DNA of 64,000 nucleotides from Ciona intestinalis. Taxonomy: Eukaryota; Chordata; Ascidiacea; Phlebobranchia; Cionidae. How positions within the stretch are numbered: the stretch's first letter is position 1; every line of letters begins with the position of its first letter. Below are positions 44,943-56,921 of the stretch, piece by piece. The notes under the pieces were generated by a model. The model made no database searches. It was not told the origin of the DNA and worked only from the letters and a program-made list of their open reading frames with translations. The stretch is taken from NCBI RefSeq assembly GCF_000224145.3, contig NW_004190384.2:20349-84348 (forward strand), in the 5' to 3' direction. Both the position numbers and the translations under genes were made by a program.

Positions 44943-45543
44943 TTAATTTATATTTCAGCAACCATACTTTGTGGTTTAAGTAACATTTCGTGTTTAAAAT
45001 AAATAAAAACTTTTGTGTTAACTCTCAGACACATTTACTTAAGGAATGAAATGTTTAGGTTTGTTGGGGTGAGTATATAAATTCGACACCATGGTGATCC
45101 TAGAATACATATATTCTAGCGGCCATTTTCGATACCTTTTACTGGTGCCACCAACTTTGGACACTGTACTAACTAGACCCCAGCGGTACTAATTCTAAAA
45201 TAAAATAAAATATTGATTATGAATATTAATAATCAACCGTATATGTTAGCAAACACCTCGGTAACTACCAGTTAGGCACCAAATATTTTCTGGTACCGTG
45301 CTATTTTTTTTGTTCATGCGAACAGTTTGAACCGCACATGGGGCATGTCCAACACTCCAGGGCTGCGGGTTGCCGACAGCATCAGGTCTTTGAACGAATG
45401 ATACTTGTTTATATATGTGTGCAAAGCGTGGCAGCGAAAGGGCACACTTACTAGTTATTACCTGCTGTGCAACATAGTGAATGATTTTTGAACGTAATGG
45501 CTGCTTGGCTGATAATTTAGGCAACCCATTAGTGGGCACTGTC
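44943..45543. other. PDSS1 3' flank, no gene
   Basis: Contains the AATAAA signals and AT-rich DNA. A minus frame of 103 aa (45,246-45,557) has no recognisable motif and overlaps the SINE head, so I do not accept it. Confidence 0.55.
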
Positions 45544-45716
45544 CGGCGCCGTGGCATAGTGGTTAGCGCGCCTGCCTGTACCCATTAGGTAATGGGTTCA
45601 AGGCTCGTTGCTGCTACCATTGTGGGCGTATGTGTCCTTGGGCAAAACACTTAACGATAATTGCTCCAACCTAGTGACCACTAATAGGTTGCCTAAATAT
45701 CAGCCATAGGGATCCT
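45544..45716 (+). repeat. tRNA-derived SINE
   Basis: Head GGCGCCGTGGCATAGTGGTT then AGCGCGCCTGCC, a B box GGTTCAAGGCTCG and the TGCTGCTACCATTGTG / GTGTCCTTGGGCAAAACACT body. Best-preserved copy in the window; the 3' part is lost in the following gap. Confidence 0.88.
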
Positions 45717-46646
45717 NNNNNNNNNNNNNNNNNNNNNNNNNNNNNNNNNNNNNNNNNNNNNNNNNNNNNNNNNNNNNNNNNNNNNNNNNNNNNNNNNNNN
45801 NNNNNNNNNNNNNNNNNNNNNNNNNNNNNNNNNNNNNNNNNNNNNNNNNNNNNNNNNNNNNNNNNNNNNNNNNNNNNNNNNNNNNNNNNNNNNNNNNNNN
45901 NNNNNNNNNNNNNNNNNNNNNNNNNNNNNNNNNNNNNNNNNNNNNNNNNNNNNNNNNNNNNNNNNNNNNNNNNNNNNNNNNNNNNNNNNNNNNNNNNNNN
46001 NNNNNNNNNNNNNNNNNNNNNNNNNNNNNNNNNNNNNNNNNNNNNNNNNNNNNNNNNNNNNNNNNNNNNNNNNNNNNNNNNNNNNNNNNNNNNNNNNNNN
46101 NNNNNNNNNNNNNNNNNNNNNNNNNNNNNNNNNNNNNNNNNNNNNNNNNNNNNNNNNNNNNNNNNNNNNNNNNNNNNNNNNNNNNNNNNNNNNNNNNNNN
46201 NNNNNNNNNNNNNNNNNNNNNNNNNNNNNNNNNNNNNNNNNNNNNNNNNNNNNNNNNNNNNNNNNNNNNNNNNNNNNNNNNNNNNNNNNNNNNNNNNNNN
46301 NNNNNNNNNNNNNNNNNNNNNNNNNNNNNNNNNNNNNNNNNNNNNNNNNNNNNNNNNNNNNNNNNNNNNNNNNNNNNNNNNNNNNNNNNNNNNNNNNNNN
46401 NNNNNNNNNNNNNNNNNNNNNNNNNNNNNNNNNNNNNNNNNNNNNNNNNNNNNNNNNNNNNNNNNNNNNNNNNNNNNNNNNNNNNNNNNNNNNNNNNNNN
46501 NNNNNNNNNNNNNNNNNNNNNNNNNNNNNNNNNNNNNNNNNNNNNNNNNNNNNNNNNNNNNNNNNNNNNNNNNNNNNNNNNNNNNNNNNNNNNNNNNNNN
46601 NNNNNNNNNNNNNNNNNNNNNNNNNNNNNNNNNNNNNNNNNNNNNN
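45717..46646. other. assembly gap (930 N)
   Basis: Longest run of N. It lies between PDSS1 and the SKICH gene, where the promoter and any 5' exon of the latter might be. A (TA)n run follows it directly. Confidence 0.99.
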
Positions 46647-46748
46647 TATATATATATATATATTATTTGCACTTTTTTTCAATGTCTAGATAAATCAAAT
46701 TTGTTTGTTTATAGTTTGCTTAAGACCAAGTTACATTAAATCAAGCAT

Positions 46749-49700
46749 ATGGCTGATAAAGAACTTTTCTCTTCTGATGAAACGATGTTAAAATCTTCTG
46801 ATGTTCCCTTTATTCCTGAACCATCATCAGGTTACGACATGGGTATCAGCACTTTCTCACAGGTGGGTTGAGTTTTGTATAAATAAAATTATGCAAAAAT
46901 ATCACGTTCCTTATTTTAGGTATACCACTTTTTATAAAATCCTTTGGCTGTTAATTTCTTTCTCTTTATTTAAATAATATGATCTTTGCCATTGTTTTGA
47001 AAGAGAACTGAAAAAAATATATGTTACATATATTGTGTAATTGTGTAATTATAAAGTATATTATAACCTATTTACAAACAATTTAAACCTTGTTTCCGAA
47101 TAAATGTTTCTCTAAAGTTGTATTTAAATATAATATTTTATTTACAAATAGATATAAAAAGTATCATAGCATAACTATTGCTGATTTTAAATTTTCCAAC
47201 AAAGGTGATTTTTCCCGACATTCCTGACTTTTTTCCCCCTGAGAAAGATGTGACAGTGTCGTACATCCTTACTGAGATTGAACCAACATCCAGGGATTGG
47301 GTCGGTTTGTTCAGGGTTGGTTGGGCCAGTCCACGTGATTACACAACATACGTGTGGTCGCCTAAACCTAGGTTGGATGAATCTGGAAATTTGTCGCAAT
47401 GCATAACCTTCAAAGGTGAGTTTTTATTAATTAATTTTACAGCATAACTGGAAATTATGGAAAGAACAAAGTTTGGCTTTTTCCAAAATATCTGCCCAAT
47501 TTCAGGAATTTGAAATGTAATATCCACAAAGATCTCCAGGATTATCAACAAAAAACAACCAGCCAGAAGCCACAAAGTTACCTATGTGTTAAGTCATAAG
47601 CAGAAGTAAACACTTATGTAATTGCCTTGTATTCAATTTAATCTTGAAAAAAATACTCATTGTCAATGGTTAAGTAGACTGACATAAATTGTAATTCTCA
47701 GCTTACCAGTTACCCAAGGACGACAGTGAGTTCTACCAGTTCTGTTATGTAACACGTAACGGGTATGTTCGTGGAGCGAGCACACCGTTCCAATTCCGAC
47801 TTTGTACGGAGAACGATTGCTTGGTAGAAGTTGAAGATGAAAGTGGGATGATCATTTTGAAGACCAAGTCGGATGCTCTTGAGGTTTAATGTTTTTCTTT
47901 TAAGTTTCATGAATATTAACTGTTTCTTTAGTGGTTTAATAGTGGTAACAGTAGGCATTTTTGAATTCATATTTGCGGCAAATTCGTAGGCTATTTATCA
48001 CTATTTTTGTGTTTTATTTATTTGTACCTCTGCAAAGTAAATGTATTGTAAAGTAAACTTTTTTAAATTGGTTTCTAGATGTTTATCACTCAGTAGGCTT
48101 TAGAATTCAAATTGATTAGTATTTTTATGCTTTAATATTGTGCACCTTTATTGTTGGTCTTTTTCTTAACCCTGTGGTTGTCTTCCACTGTGTATACCAT
48201 GTTTTAAATACTGGAACCGATTTTTAGGACCAGTTATCCAAGGTCAATCAAGAGAAGAAACTTCTTGAAGTTGAAATGGAAAGTTTGATTCAATCAAAGG
48301 AAAACTTGGAGACGAGTTTGAAAAAAGTTTCCACTGAATTGTCCTCTGCGGAAGAGAAATACCGAAGTTGTGATGACAAGAACAAGGTGGGTGAAGAGTA
48401 TGCGTGATAATAAACAATAGATTTTGAGGATAATACTGGAAAGGTTATATATTATATGGTGGTTGGGGTGTACAAAGGTGGAAAACTACTCCGCTATATT
48501 GTGCAACTATGAAGCCATCCTATATATACATCCACTAAACCACATTTTAATGCATGGCTTGATATGAGTTCAATAAACCTAATATTGTTCTCCTGGCCTG
48601 TTCAAGTCTTATATTTCTTAATGGTAAACCACAACATAATGGTAAAATGTTGTTGTGTATAAAACAATTTGCTCAAAGAGCTTCATTGGATTTATGGTTA
48701 CGCGTCACAGAAGTGCCAATAGTTTTAAAGTGCAGAGAAGGCAAGGATAGTAAGGCACACTTTCCTGTGAAACAATCCAATTTATGGAACTTAATGTTTA
48801 CTGATTAATGCAGTGCTAACAATTCTAGGGTTGGCCCACCCTGTCACCAGGTTTGGCACTCATATCATAGGTTGCGTATCCTTACCAATTTTATTTCCAT
48901 ATACCAGGAATTGCAAGCTAGTTTGGGTGAAGCAACAGCAGAGCAAGTAAAACTGTTGCAACGTCTTGAAAAAGCTGAGAAAAGGATTGAGAAAACTAAA
49001 TGTGATCTTGCCACCGCTCAAACCACTATAGACAAACTTCACCAAGACATCAAGAGGTGACACTTTGATTTATATAAAAATTAACTACCGTGTGTTTACT
49101 CTTTTACTGTTATTTAATAAAGGGTAATTTTTTATAATTCATTATGTGTTTATATTGAGTTTCGTTTATTTTAAGTTAAATTCTTTGTATAAAGTATGAC
49201 TACATATATATATATCACTATGAGTAACTAACTTGCAGTAAAACAGCCTGCATTCGATTACTAAGGTAGCACATAAGTCATTGATACAAACATATAGATG
49301 AACTCTGCATACAAATTAATAAAACCAAATAAAGTAATTTGTTTGTAAAATTAAACATGCGGGTATAAAGTAATTAAAAGTTCCAATAAATTAATATGTC
49401 ATCTAAATACAAAGTAACTGCACAAATTTATCCTCAAATTGTTAGGATTGAGTTTTTATAAAAGGTGCAAAGAATTAACTATATATCTTATGTATCTGTC
49501 TGATTTGAAAATGTTTTGTTATTAAGTATGTATAAAAGCATGAAAGAAATTGTTGGATTAAAATCAAAGTTTCTTATGAGACTCGAACTTACTTACAGTT
49601 TGTTTTTATTTGTGTTTTATAAACAAGTTACGTGCTAGGTTTATGTTACGTATGACTTCCTGTTACAACGTAACTCTCACTTATCATAACATAACTTGAT

Positions 49701-50281
49701 GATAATAACAACTTCAAAAAGTCTTTATTTAATAAAGTTGCTGACACAACATTATTCATTCAATCCATTGTGTGATTCACATATAATATTCAAGTAACAA
49801 TGTTTGCTTCAAGTTTTTATGATTATTCCACCATACACTTACATAATGCCTTTGTTATAAACAACATTAAAATCGTAACTACATCGATTAGTCATAAAAG
49901 TATCCTTTTGGTTCAGAGAGTTACTATCTATATAAAGAAAATGTTAGAAAAAAACACTTTTCATTCATCCTATTTAAATATTCTGATTTAAATATTCAAT
50001 TTAATTAATTAATCAAATATTGAATGAGAATGTGACCTTCCATAGTTTGGAGGCTGAGGTGGCTGCTGCCAAACAAGATCGAATGTTGGAGAAAGTGAAT
50101 TATGAGGAAGAGATAAAGATCCGTGAGTTGATGATGCAGGAGAAGAATGTGGAGATGAACGGACTACGGGATGAGATCAAAGTAATTTATTTATTTGAAC
50201 ATAATTTTTTAAACCTCCAATTTAACATTTTACAATTTGCAACTTAGTACATACTTTTAATTTTTGTCAATATATCATATA

Positions 50282-50312
<31 letters not shown>

Positions 50313-53300
50313 TTGTTTTCAACTTAAATATAAAATAGATTTCACCTAGTAACTTTTGCTATTTTTATTTAAATCTAAAACTGTTGTTATTTTTAATGTT
50401 GTCTTGTTTGGATATACTGAATTTGTGTCGTCTTTGGTAATCTAATGTAGTATCTTTATTATTTAAGTTAACATAAGTTGAACAGTTCATAGATATAACC
50501 TTCATATACAAAACAACATCAACACCTTGAGTCCTAACTGTATTATATATCTCAAAGAGGTGACTTTAGATAAATGTTGACCTCTATTTACATCACACGT
50601 TTAAAATACTTTAATCTGGGCAGTTTGTATTTAACAACATGAATAGGGTTTTGTTTTGATACTTGTGTCTCTCTGGTTTCAATTAGGCTGCAGAGTGTAT
50701 GAATTAAGATACCTCAGTTTTACAGCAATCATTATTATATTTAATAACATGGTTGGTTCACGCATTGTTTTTGCTTTATATTAATAATCTTGGTCTTAGT
50801 AAAGCAACAAACTAACAAAAGCCCAATTTATGAAACAGTGACATCATTGTTTGTTATTGTGTCATACGTAGCTGGTGTTTTGTGACTAACTGCATGTCAT
50901 AATGTGTGGGAGACACTCATATATGTTGCATTATACTCACCACACAATAACTATACCACTGATATAAGGTTACACTTATTTGTCTCTTATTTGTCAAATA
51001 TAATTCACACTGCATTACTCATAAGCAGAGTATTTAGCGCGTATACTAACGTGAAATCACATAAACCCACCTAATAGAGGTCTACATGAACATTATCTGT
51101 ATGTTAATTGGATCTTCTGCAAAAGTAAAACATTTGATTGATGTTTGTTACAACAAATACAAACGCTTCATCACAAACACAATACCTTCCTTATTCAAAG
51201 TAAATATTAAGGATGTTTTGGTTTAAGTTGGCTAAACATTACTGATATATATTGTTTATATTTATCCGTTCAACAATTTATACAACATTATAAACTAGGT
51301 AAGATGTTGACTAGCCATGATTAACATTCTTGCTATTTTTTTAATACAAGTCACTTTAAGTATACATAATATATGTTAAATATCAAAATATACTCAATTA
51401 TTTCAACTTGTTCTGCACATATGGTAATCTATTACCGATTTCATTTTTTCTNNNNNNNNNNNNNNNNNNNNNNNNNNNNNNNNNNNNNNNNNNNNNNNNN
51501 NNNNNNNNNNNNNNNNNNNNNNNNNNNNNNNNNNNNNNNNNNNNNNNNNNNNNNNNNNNNNNNNNNNNNNNNNNNNACNAATAGTTCGGCCATTCCCAAG
51601 GGACAAAGCTTAATGTTGCTTCTATCATGAGTATATGTTATTGGGCAAGACACTAAGTCACAATTGTTTCAACCCAGTGGTGGATTGTCCAAATTAAAAG
51701 CTTACAAAAAACAATCACCCACAAAATTACATACATGGTTATTTGTAAGCTGGCACTAGGTGTGTGAAACAGAACACCCTGAATGTAGTTAGCATAATAA
51801 ATAAATTTTCAGGAAAGACTTACATTATGTTATATAATTGTCATCAAGTTATATCTTCATCTCTCCACCCCAGGAAAATATGGTAGGGTTGGGGTAAGAT
51901 AGGACGTGTTTAATTCTATTTTTCTTTACATTTGGTAGTAAACAGATAATTGTTGACAGAAACATTGTTAATTGTTAAAGGCACATTAGAAAATATGGGG
52001 TAATATGTGCTAAAGTTTTCCCATCTTACCCCACCCTACCATATAAGGCATAGCACTATAACCCCCCCATCGCAGGTTGAAGATCTCACCACGCGACTGT
52101 CTATGGGCGCTGATGCTTACAAGGAGAAGTTTGTTGAATGCCATAAACTGGAGAAGAAAGTCAAGAAACTTAAACTTATTCATGTAAATACTACGTTATG
52201 TTGAAATAACACTGTTTATTGATATTAAATTTAAAACTATACTATTATATGTTACTTTAAAATATCTGTTTACTGATTTTAAACTTGTATTAGTTATGTA
52301 TTAATATGCAATTATAGATTTCTTACTGTATATATTATAATGGAATATAATTGATTTATATTTTAGAACATTTTACAAAAACTAGATCTGACAATAACTG
52401 ACCATATATAACACACAATGCAAAACAATCGAAATATTTGACAGAAATCGACGTCGAGTGCGAACGTTCCATTGAAAACATCAACCACCACTGATGGGGA
52501 ATCCACCATGCAAAGTAACGATGGGATTATGAATAAACTCGAGAAGTTGTTTCTTTCTATTGCTGATCCTGATGCTGAAGAACAGGTAGATAATATATCG
52601 TGTCATGTTATATATATTTGTCATATATGATCGTAGGTGCCTAAGATGGGTATGCATTTTTTAATATAAAGAAATAGTCATTGTTCAGCATTACCACTTT
52701 TACTTGAATACTGCTTAAAAAAAGTTTATTTTATATTATGTGAGCACTTTTTGGTCAAGCGCAGTTGTGTCAATTTTTTTTCAATTTAACTTTAATGTAA
52801 TTTTCGTTCTGTAGGAGCAAACACTTAAACTTCAACAGAAAGTTGATGAGATGGTTAAAGCAGTTGATACGGAACATGCACGATACAGGAAATACAAACA
52901 GCTCTATATAGTAAGTACCATTGTTTGGTGAAATACTCAGTTATTTGTTAAACCATCTTTTATTAATTTTACTTTTTAAAATCATGAAGAATAATTTATC
53001 AGTTCATGTTTAATAAACTAACATTCCACCAAATAATTGTTCAGTTATTAGGTGTTTACTGAAAAACCATCTGTTTGGTAAAACTTGAAACTTTTGAATC
53101 AGAGATCTTGGTTTGCTGGCTCAGGCAACTATAGTGACAAGCTCGAGCATATTTTATAAAACTTACAAGGTTGATTATCACCACTTTTGTCCACAGGAGG
53201 AGAAACAGAGATCTGCAACGAAACTCGCTGCAGCAACTTGTAAGCAAGATGAGTTACAACTTCGATATGAAGATGAGATGGAAAGATGTAAGATGTTGGA

Positions 53301-55499
53301 TGATGAGAATATGGTGAGATATCTCGTGTGCGATCAATTCTTGTATTATATGGGGGGGGTACTATGATGAGGTTTGCCATGGGACCTGGGATATAGGGCA
53401 AAATAGGTTGTTACTCCAACATTTGTTGGTGACATTTTCTTGTTTGAAGGCATACACCCACAATAATAGCAACATCATACAACTTCCCTTCTTATAAGAC
53501 ACTGGGTTAATAATATACACCTACATACCACAGATGCTTAAAACTCAGTTGAATGAATTCATTGAATCATCTACCGATGCTGCTGTACGTAATGTTATGA
53601 CTGGAACACCACAGAAAGAACGGTATGGTTGATATAAACAAGGATAATATTACATCCTACTTTATTGAGTTCTACCTTACCATTGTTATATTATATCATG
53701 GCTTGTCAACCCTTCATCATGTGATTTGGTTGGATCACATACCAGTGATAGGCCTTTTTGACTATTGTAGTTATTTTTATGAAATTTAGACTGATAATAT
53801 GGCTGAAACTTTGCCATTAAGTTATACTTATATTTAAACCTTGTTGCAAAAATGGCTATTGCAATATACCATGATTTTTAATTAAACCGGACACCGTACC
53901 TTGTGTGATTATTTCCCATGTTGCTTCAGATCCCGTGAAATATTGGATGATGAATCTCAGTTCCAGGACGCGCAAGAGTTTCCAATGTTGTCAACCAAGT
54001 CCGATTACTCTGCAAGGTGAACATATCTTATATTTGACATTATTTAAATGGTATTTCAGTTAAGTATGAGGAATGTGCCAAGTGACCAACTTATTAAGGG
54101 GGTTTGAGGTATATGCAACAGAACATTCGTGATTTAAAAGGTATCATTGCCTTCCCATGCGAGGATGAATTAGTTTCAAACCAAACCATTTGTGATAACT
54201 GGGCACGGGGTGTTTGAACCGGAACACCCATGTTATAACTATTGGTGTTGCCCTGCTACGCGAGGATAAATTAGTTGCATTCATTAATATTGAAATGTTT
54301 TATCCAGTTCTGATAGCAACGACGATGGTTTAAGTTACGCTGGAGCAGCGAAAGCTGGTTTCACAAACTTGTGTAGCAAGGACATACCTACATACAGTAG
54401 TGAGGGGAAAAGTGATTCCGATGAAACTTCTCAACCAACAACAACTCGTCCCGTGCCGGTGCATATTTTACCTATGTTGGGTTTACTTGAAAGTCTATTC
54501 TAATGTTTTAATTTTTTTATATACAGTAATCAAATATTATTATTTCTTATCTTACTTATCATACACTATAGATTTTGCTGCATAAAACACAATTTTGTGA
54601 GTCTTAATATATAGTAGGGTGGGGGAAGATGGGACACCTTTCACACATAATAACCAAATATCCTGATCGTGTTTTAAACAATTAACAACGATCTGTAGAA
54701 GCCGTGAAGATAAGTTTTATAAAAATTCGTTGAATGTTTGTTTACTACCAAATTGGAGGAGAAAATAGATTGGACAGGTGTCCCATCTTCCCCCACCCTA
54801 CCATAATTTAACTTGTTTGAGATAAAAGTTTTATCTTACCCATGTACTCATGTTTGTATTGGAACTATAGGTTTAATTGTTGGAAAACATAGTTTTAACA
54901 TGTGGTGTCCCTATTATACCGAATATGTTTTGTTGATAGATTAGTTTTATTTCTTCATACTATTATTGTATGAGTGAGGTAATCAACTACAGGTGCCCTG
55001 GCATCATAGGCTTAAATTTGCAGGGTATAGCCAACATAAAAAAAATTATTGTGTAGGTTTACATTCACTAAAAGTTGTTTTTATCTGATACAGACTTGGT
55101 ACCAATACCCCCTACTTGACTTGCATTGCTAGTATTCTACAATACTCATATATTTAAGATACTAGCACAGGCTTATGTTTACCCATGCATTACAACCATT
55201 TTTATCACAAACACTTTACGTTTGCTTAGATAATATATCTCCTTACACTTTATCCATAATTCTGGTAATATAGTTGATCATCAAACATATTAATAATTAT
55301 GTTTTCATTCAAGATCTCTGCTCCACGGAAGAGCAAGGTGATTAGTCGGCAACCAATCAGAAGTCCTCCTGTTCTATCTGATGTTGTCACCAGTAGTAGT
55401 CAGTCCGATAGCACGACCCCTTCTCACACCGAAGCTCGCAAAAAGAAGGGAAAGAACAAGAAAGGTAAAAGCAGAAAATCCATTCGACCGATCATGTAA
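46749..55499 (+). CDS. SKICH coiled-coil protein of the CALCOCO/TAX1BP1 family, complete, 14 exons
   Basis: Family members are autophagy receptors or co-activators. Exons: 46749-46862, 47205-47415, 47702-47883, 48228-48386, 48908-49056, 50046-50181, 52076-52183, 52445-52585, 52815-52910, 53197-53313, 53534-53622, 53930-54016, 54308-54458, 55314-55499. All junctions are GT/AG and in frame, giving 641 aa. The SKICH domain is at about residues 38-150 (VIFPDIPDFFPPEKDVTVSY, RDWVGLFRVGW, then YQLPKDDSEFYQFCYVTRNG and VRGASTPFQF). Next comes SGMIILKTKSDALE, at the place of the LIR motif of NDP52/TAX1BP1, then a long charged coiled coil (about 170-470), a Ser/Thr-rich part, and a basic tail KKKGKNKKGKSRKSIRPIM. 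No C-terminal zinc finger is seen, unlike TAX1BP1 and CALCOCO1/2, so one-to-one orthology is not claimed. AATAAA lies at 55,515. The start Met follows a long gap, so an upstream non-coding exon is possible. Confidence 0.88.
51452..51576. other. assembly gap (125 N) in intron 6 of the SKICH gene
   Basis: Run of N followed by SINE body sequence, so the missing part is probably the SINE head. Confidence 0.98.
51585..51790 (+). repeat. SINE body in intron 6 of the SKICH gene
   Basis: Blocks GTTATTGGGCAAGACACTAA, TTTCAACCCAGTGGTGGATT, ATCACCCACAAAATTACATA and GTAAGCTGGCACTAGGTGTG match the body and tail of the tRNA-derived SINE. Confidence 0.75.
51884..52042. mobile_element. MITE (TAGGGTGGGG family), intron 6 of the SKICH gene
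   Basis: TAGGGTTGGGGTAAGATAGG at the left and CCATCTTACCCCACCCTACC at the right form terminal inverted repeats. It ends only about 34 bases before exon 7, so it supplies part of the sequence just upstream of the 3' splice site. Confidence 0.85.
54165..54290 (+). repeat. SINE tail remnant in intron 12 of the SKICH gene
   Basis: GATAACTGGGCACGGGGTGT, GAACCGGAACACCCATGTTA and GCCCTGCTACGCGAGGATAA match the 3' end of the SINE, diverged. Confidence 0.55.
54612..54804. mobile_element. MITE (TAGGGTGGGG family), intron 13 of the SKICH gene
   Basis: TAGGGTGGGGGAAGATGGGA on the left pairs with TCCCATCTTCCCCCACCCTA on the right, an almost perfect 20-base terminal inverted repeat. TA-rich flanks suggest a TA target. 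The interior carries the TTTTAAACAATTAACAACGA block in inverted orientation relative to the 44,034 copy. Confidence 0.9.
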
Positions 55500-56279
55500 A
55501 GGATATTCAAAACAATAAAAAGACACAACAGCTGATGAAAACAGCAGTGCGGATATTAATTCTTTTGTTATTCGTTAACATTATACTTTATATATTCCAA
55601 TTCCTAATGGTTTGCAAAATTCTAGCTCTGTATAAGCTTTAGTAAATTTTGTTTTATTGTAAACTCTAAAATGATTTATAAAGTATCCTGTTTTCAAAAT
55701 TTGTGTTTGTTAAGTAGTTATTTTTTTGAGTTGGTCTAAAAAAGTTTTGGCACATTGTAGGCATAGTTTGTAATTTTAATTAGTAATTCATGGTTTTAAC
55801 ATAAGGTGGCCACCATTGTGGGTGACACCATGTAAAGATGAATGCTATTAGCATGGTTTTAACTTTACTTGTTTGTTTTTGTGTGTATATAGTGAAGCAT
55901 TTTTTAAGGAGTTTTGGGTTGTTAAATATGTTAAAACTTGTTTCATTGCCACACCAGCGGATTTCTAAGGTTTGTCTGAATGTTGTTTTCTTTATGTTAT
56001 GTATATTTTCTTGTTAAACCTACGTAAGCACTTAAGTTTTGTACATTATCTTGCCTGGTGATTTCTTTGCAGATTCTTATAATAATCAATATAATCTACA
56101 TATCATTGATTTGTTAAAAACCTAATAATATTGAAAAACATCATCATTATTATTGTATGTAGACAGTTCATTGAAAAATATTACTCATCGTGTTTGTAAA
56201 AGTGAATAAAATGCTTGTATTGGCACAAATGATGTTGTTCTTTTTCTTTGATATAAACTGTAGGCTCAAAGGAATATAC

Positions 56280-56400
56280 CATGCTGGACGCTGCTACCAT
56301 TGTGGTTACATGTGTCGGTAGGCACGATACTTAACAGCTCCGACCCTGGGCGGTATGGGTTATTGTCGAAATTGTCAGCTGTACTGTACAAGCAAAATCC
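56280..56400 (+). repeat. SINE body remnant
   Basis: GACGCTGCTACCATTGTGGT, then GTGTCGGTAGGCACGATACT and TCCGACCCTGGGCGGTATGG correspond to the body of the tRNA-derived SINE. Confidence 0.6.
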
Positions 56401-56408
56401 CAAAACCA

Positions 56409-56474
56409 CGCGAGGAAATATATATAGTAGTGCGAGGAAATATATATAGTAGTGCGAGGAAATATATATAGTAA
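56409..56474 (+). repeat. 22-bp unit repeated three times
   Basis: GCGAGGAAATATATATAGTA plus GT occurs three times in a row; the last copy has AGTAAG at its end. Confidence 0.9.
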
Positions 56475-56715
56475 GTAAGCGCAAAACATCTCGTATTTCC
56501 TGATCGTGCAGTTAACAGCAATTCCAATCGTGATGCTATACGTTGAAAAAATATTTTTTCTTTGTTTACAAGTTTAATTACATACTCTGATAATCACGAA
56601 AGTTGATTAGTGCACCACTCCCACACAGGCATTTTACCAATCATTTTCGCGTAAATATTTCCACGAATTGTTGAGTGTTGCAATTTACTAATATGTTTTT
56701 TTTATTCAAATAAAA

Positions 56716-56769
56716 GTTAACCAAAGAGATTCAAACCAGATTAAATGGTTTTAATCTCTTTGAGTTAAC
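56716..56769. promoter_or_regulatory. 54-bp palindrome upstream of PTPRN
   Basis: GTTAACCAAAGAGATT on the left pairs with AATCTCTTTGAGTTAAC on the right, around TCAAACCAGATTAAATGGTT. It lies about 150 bases before the PTPRN start codon. It could be a binding site or a small mobile remnant; no function is shown. Confidence 0.4.
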
Positions 56770-56921
56770 TATCTGAGATTGTAATAATTTAAAACTAGTA
56801 TTTTTTGCCTTCTATTTGCCGTTGAAACTTTCTCTCTTGTTTTTATTGTCATTTTTTACGACTGGGTCGATAACAAAATATGTTGGTTGTTGTTCAATAT
56901 AAACAGAAGGTTTGAATTCCC

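Larger units (their letters stand above)
55500..56921. other. spacer between the SKICH gene and PTPRN
   Basis: Begins with the 3' UTR (AATAAA at 55,515). Then AT-rich DNA, a SINE remnant, a 22-bp triplication and a palindrome close to the PTPRN start, listed separately. CAATATAAACAG at about 56,895 could serve as a weak TATA element for PTPRN. Confidence 0.5.

Noticed and set aside
45246-45557. 103-aa minus frame
   Set aside because: Overlaps the SINE head, has no homology that I recognise and no start context.
45671-46682. Two frames of about 330 aa on minus
   Set aside because: They consist almost wholly of the 930-base run of N and have no real sequence content.
56409-56474. CRISPR-like array
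   Set aside because: Three directly adjoining 22-bp units without spacers in an animal genome; a simple tandem repeat.
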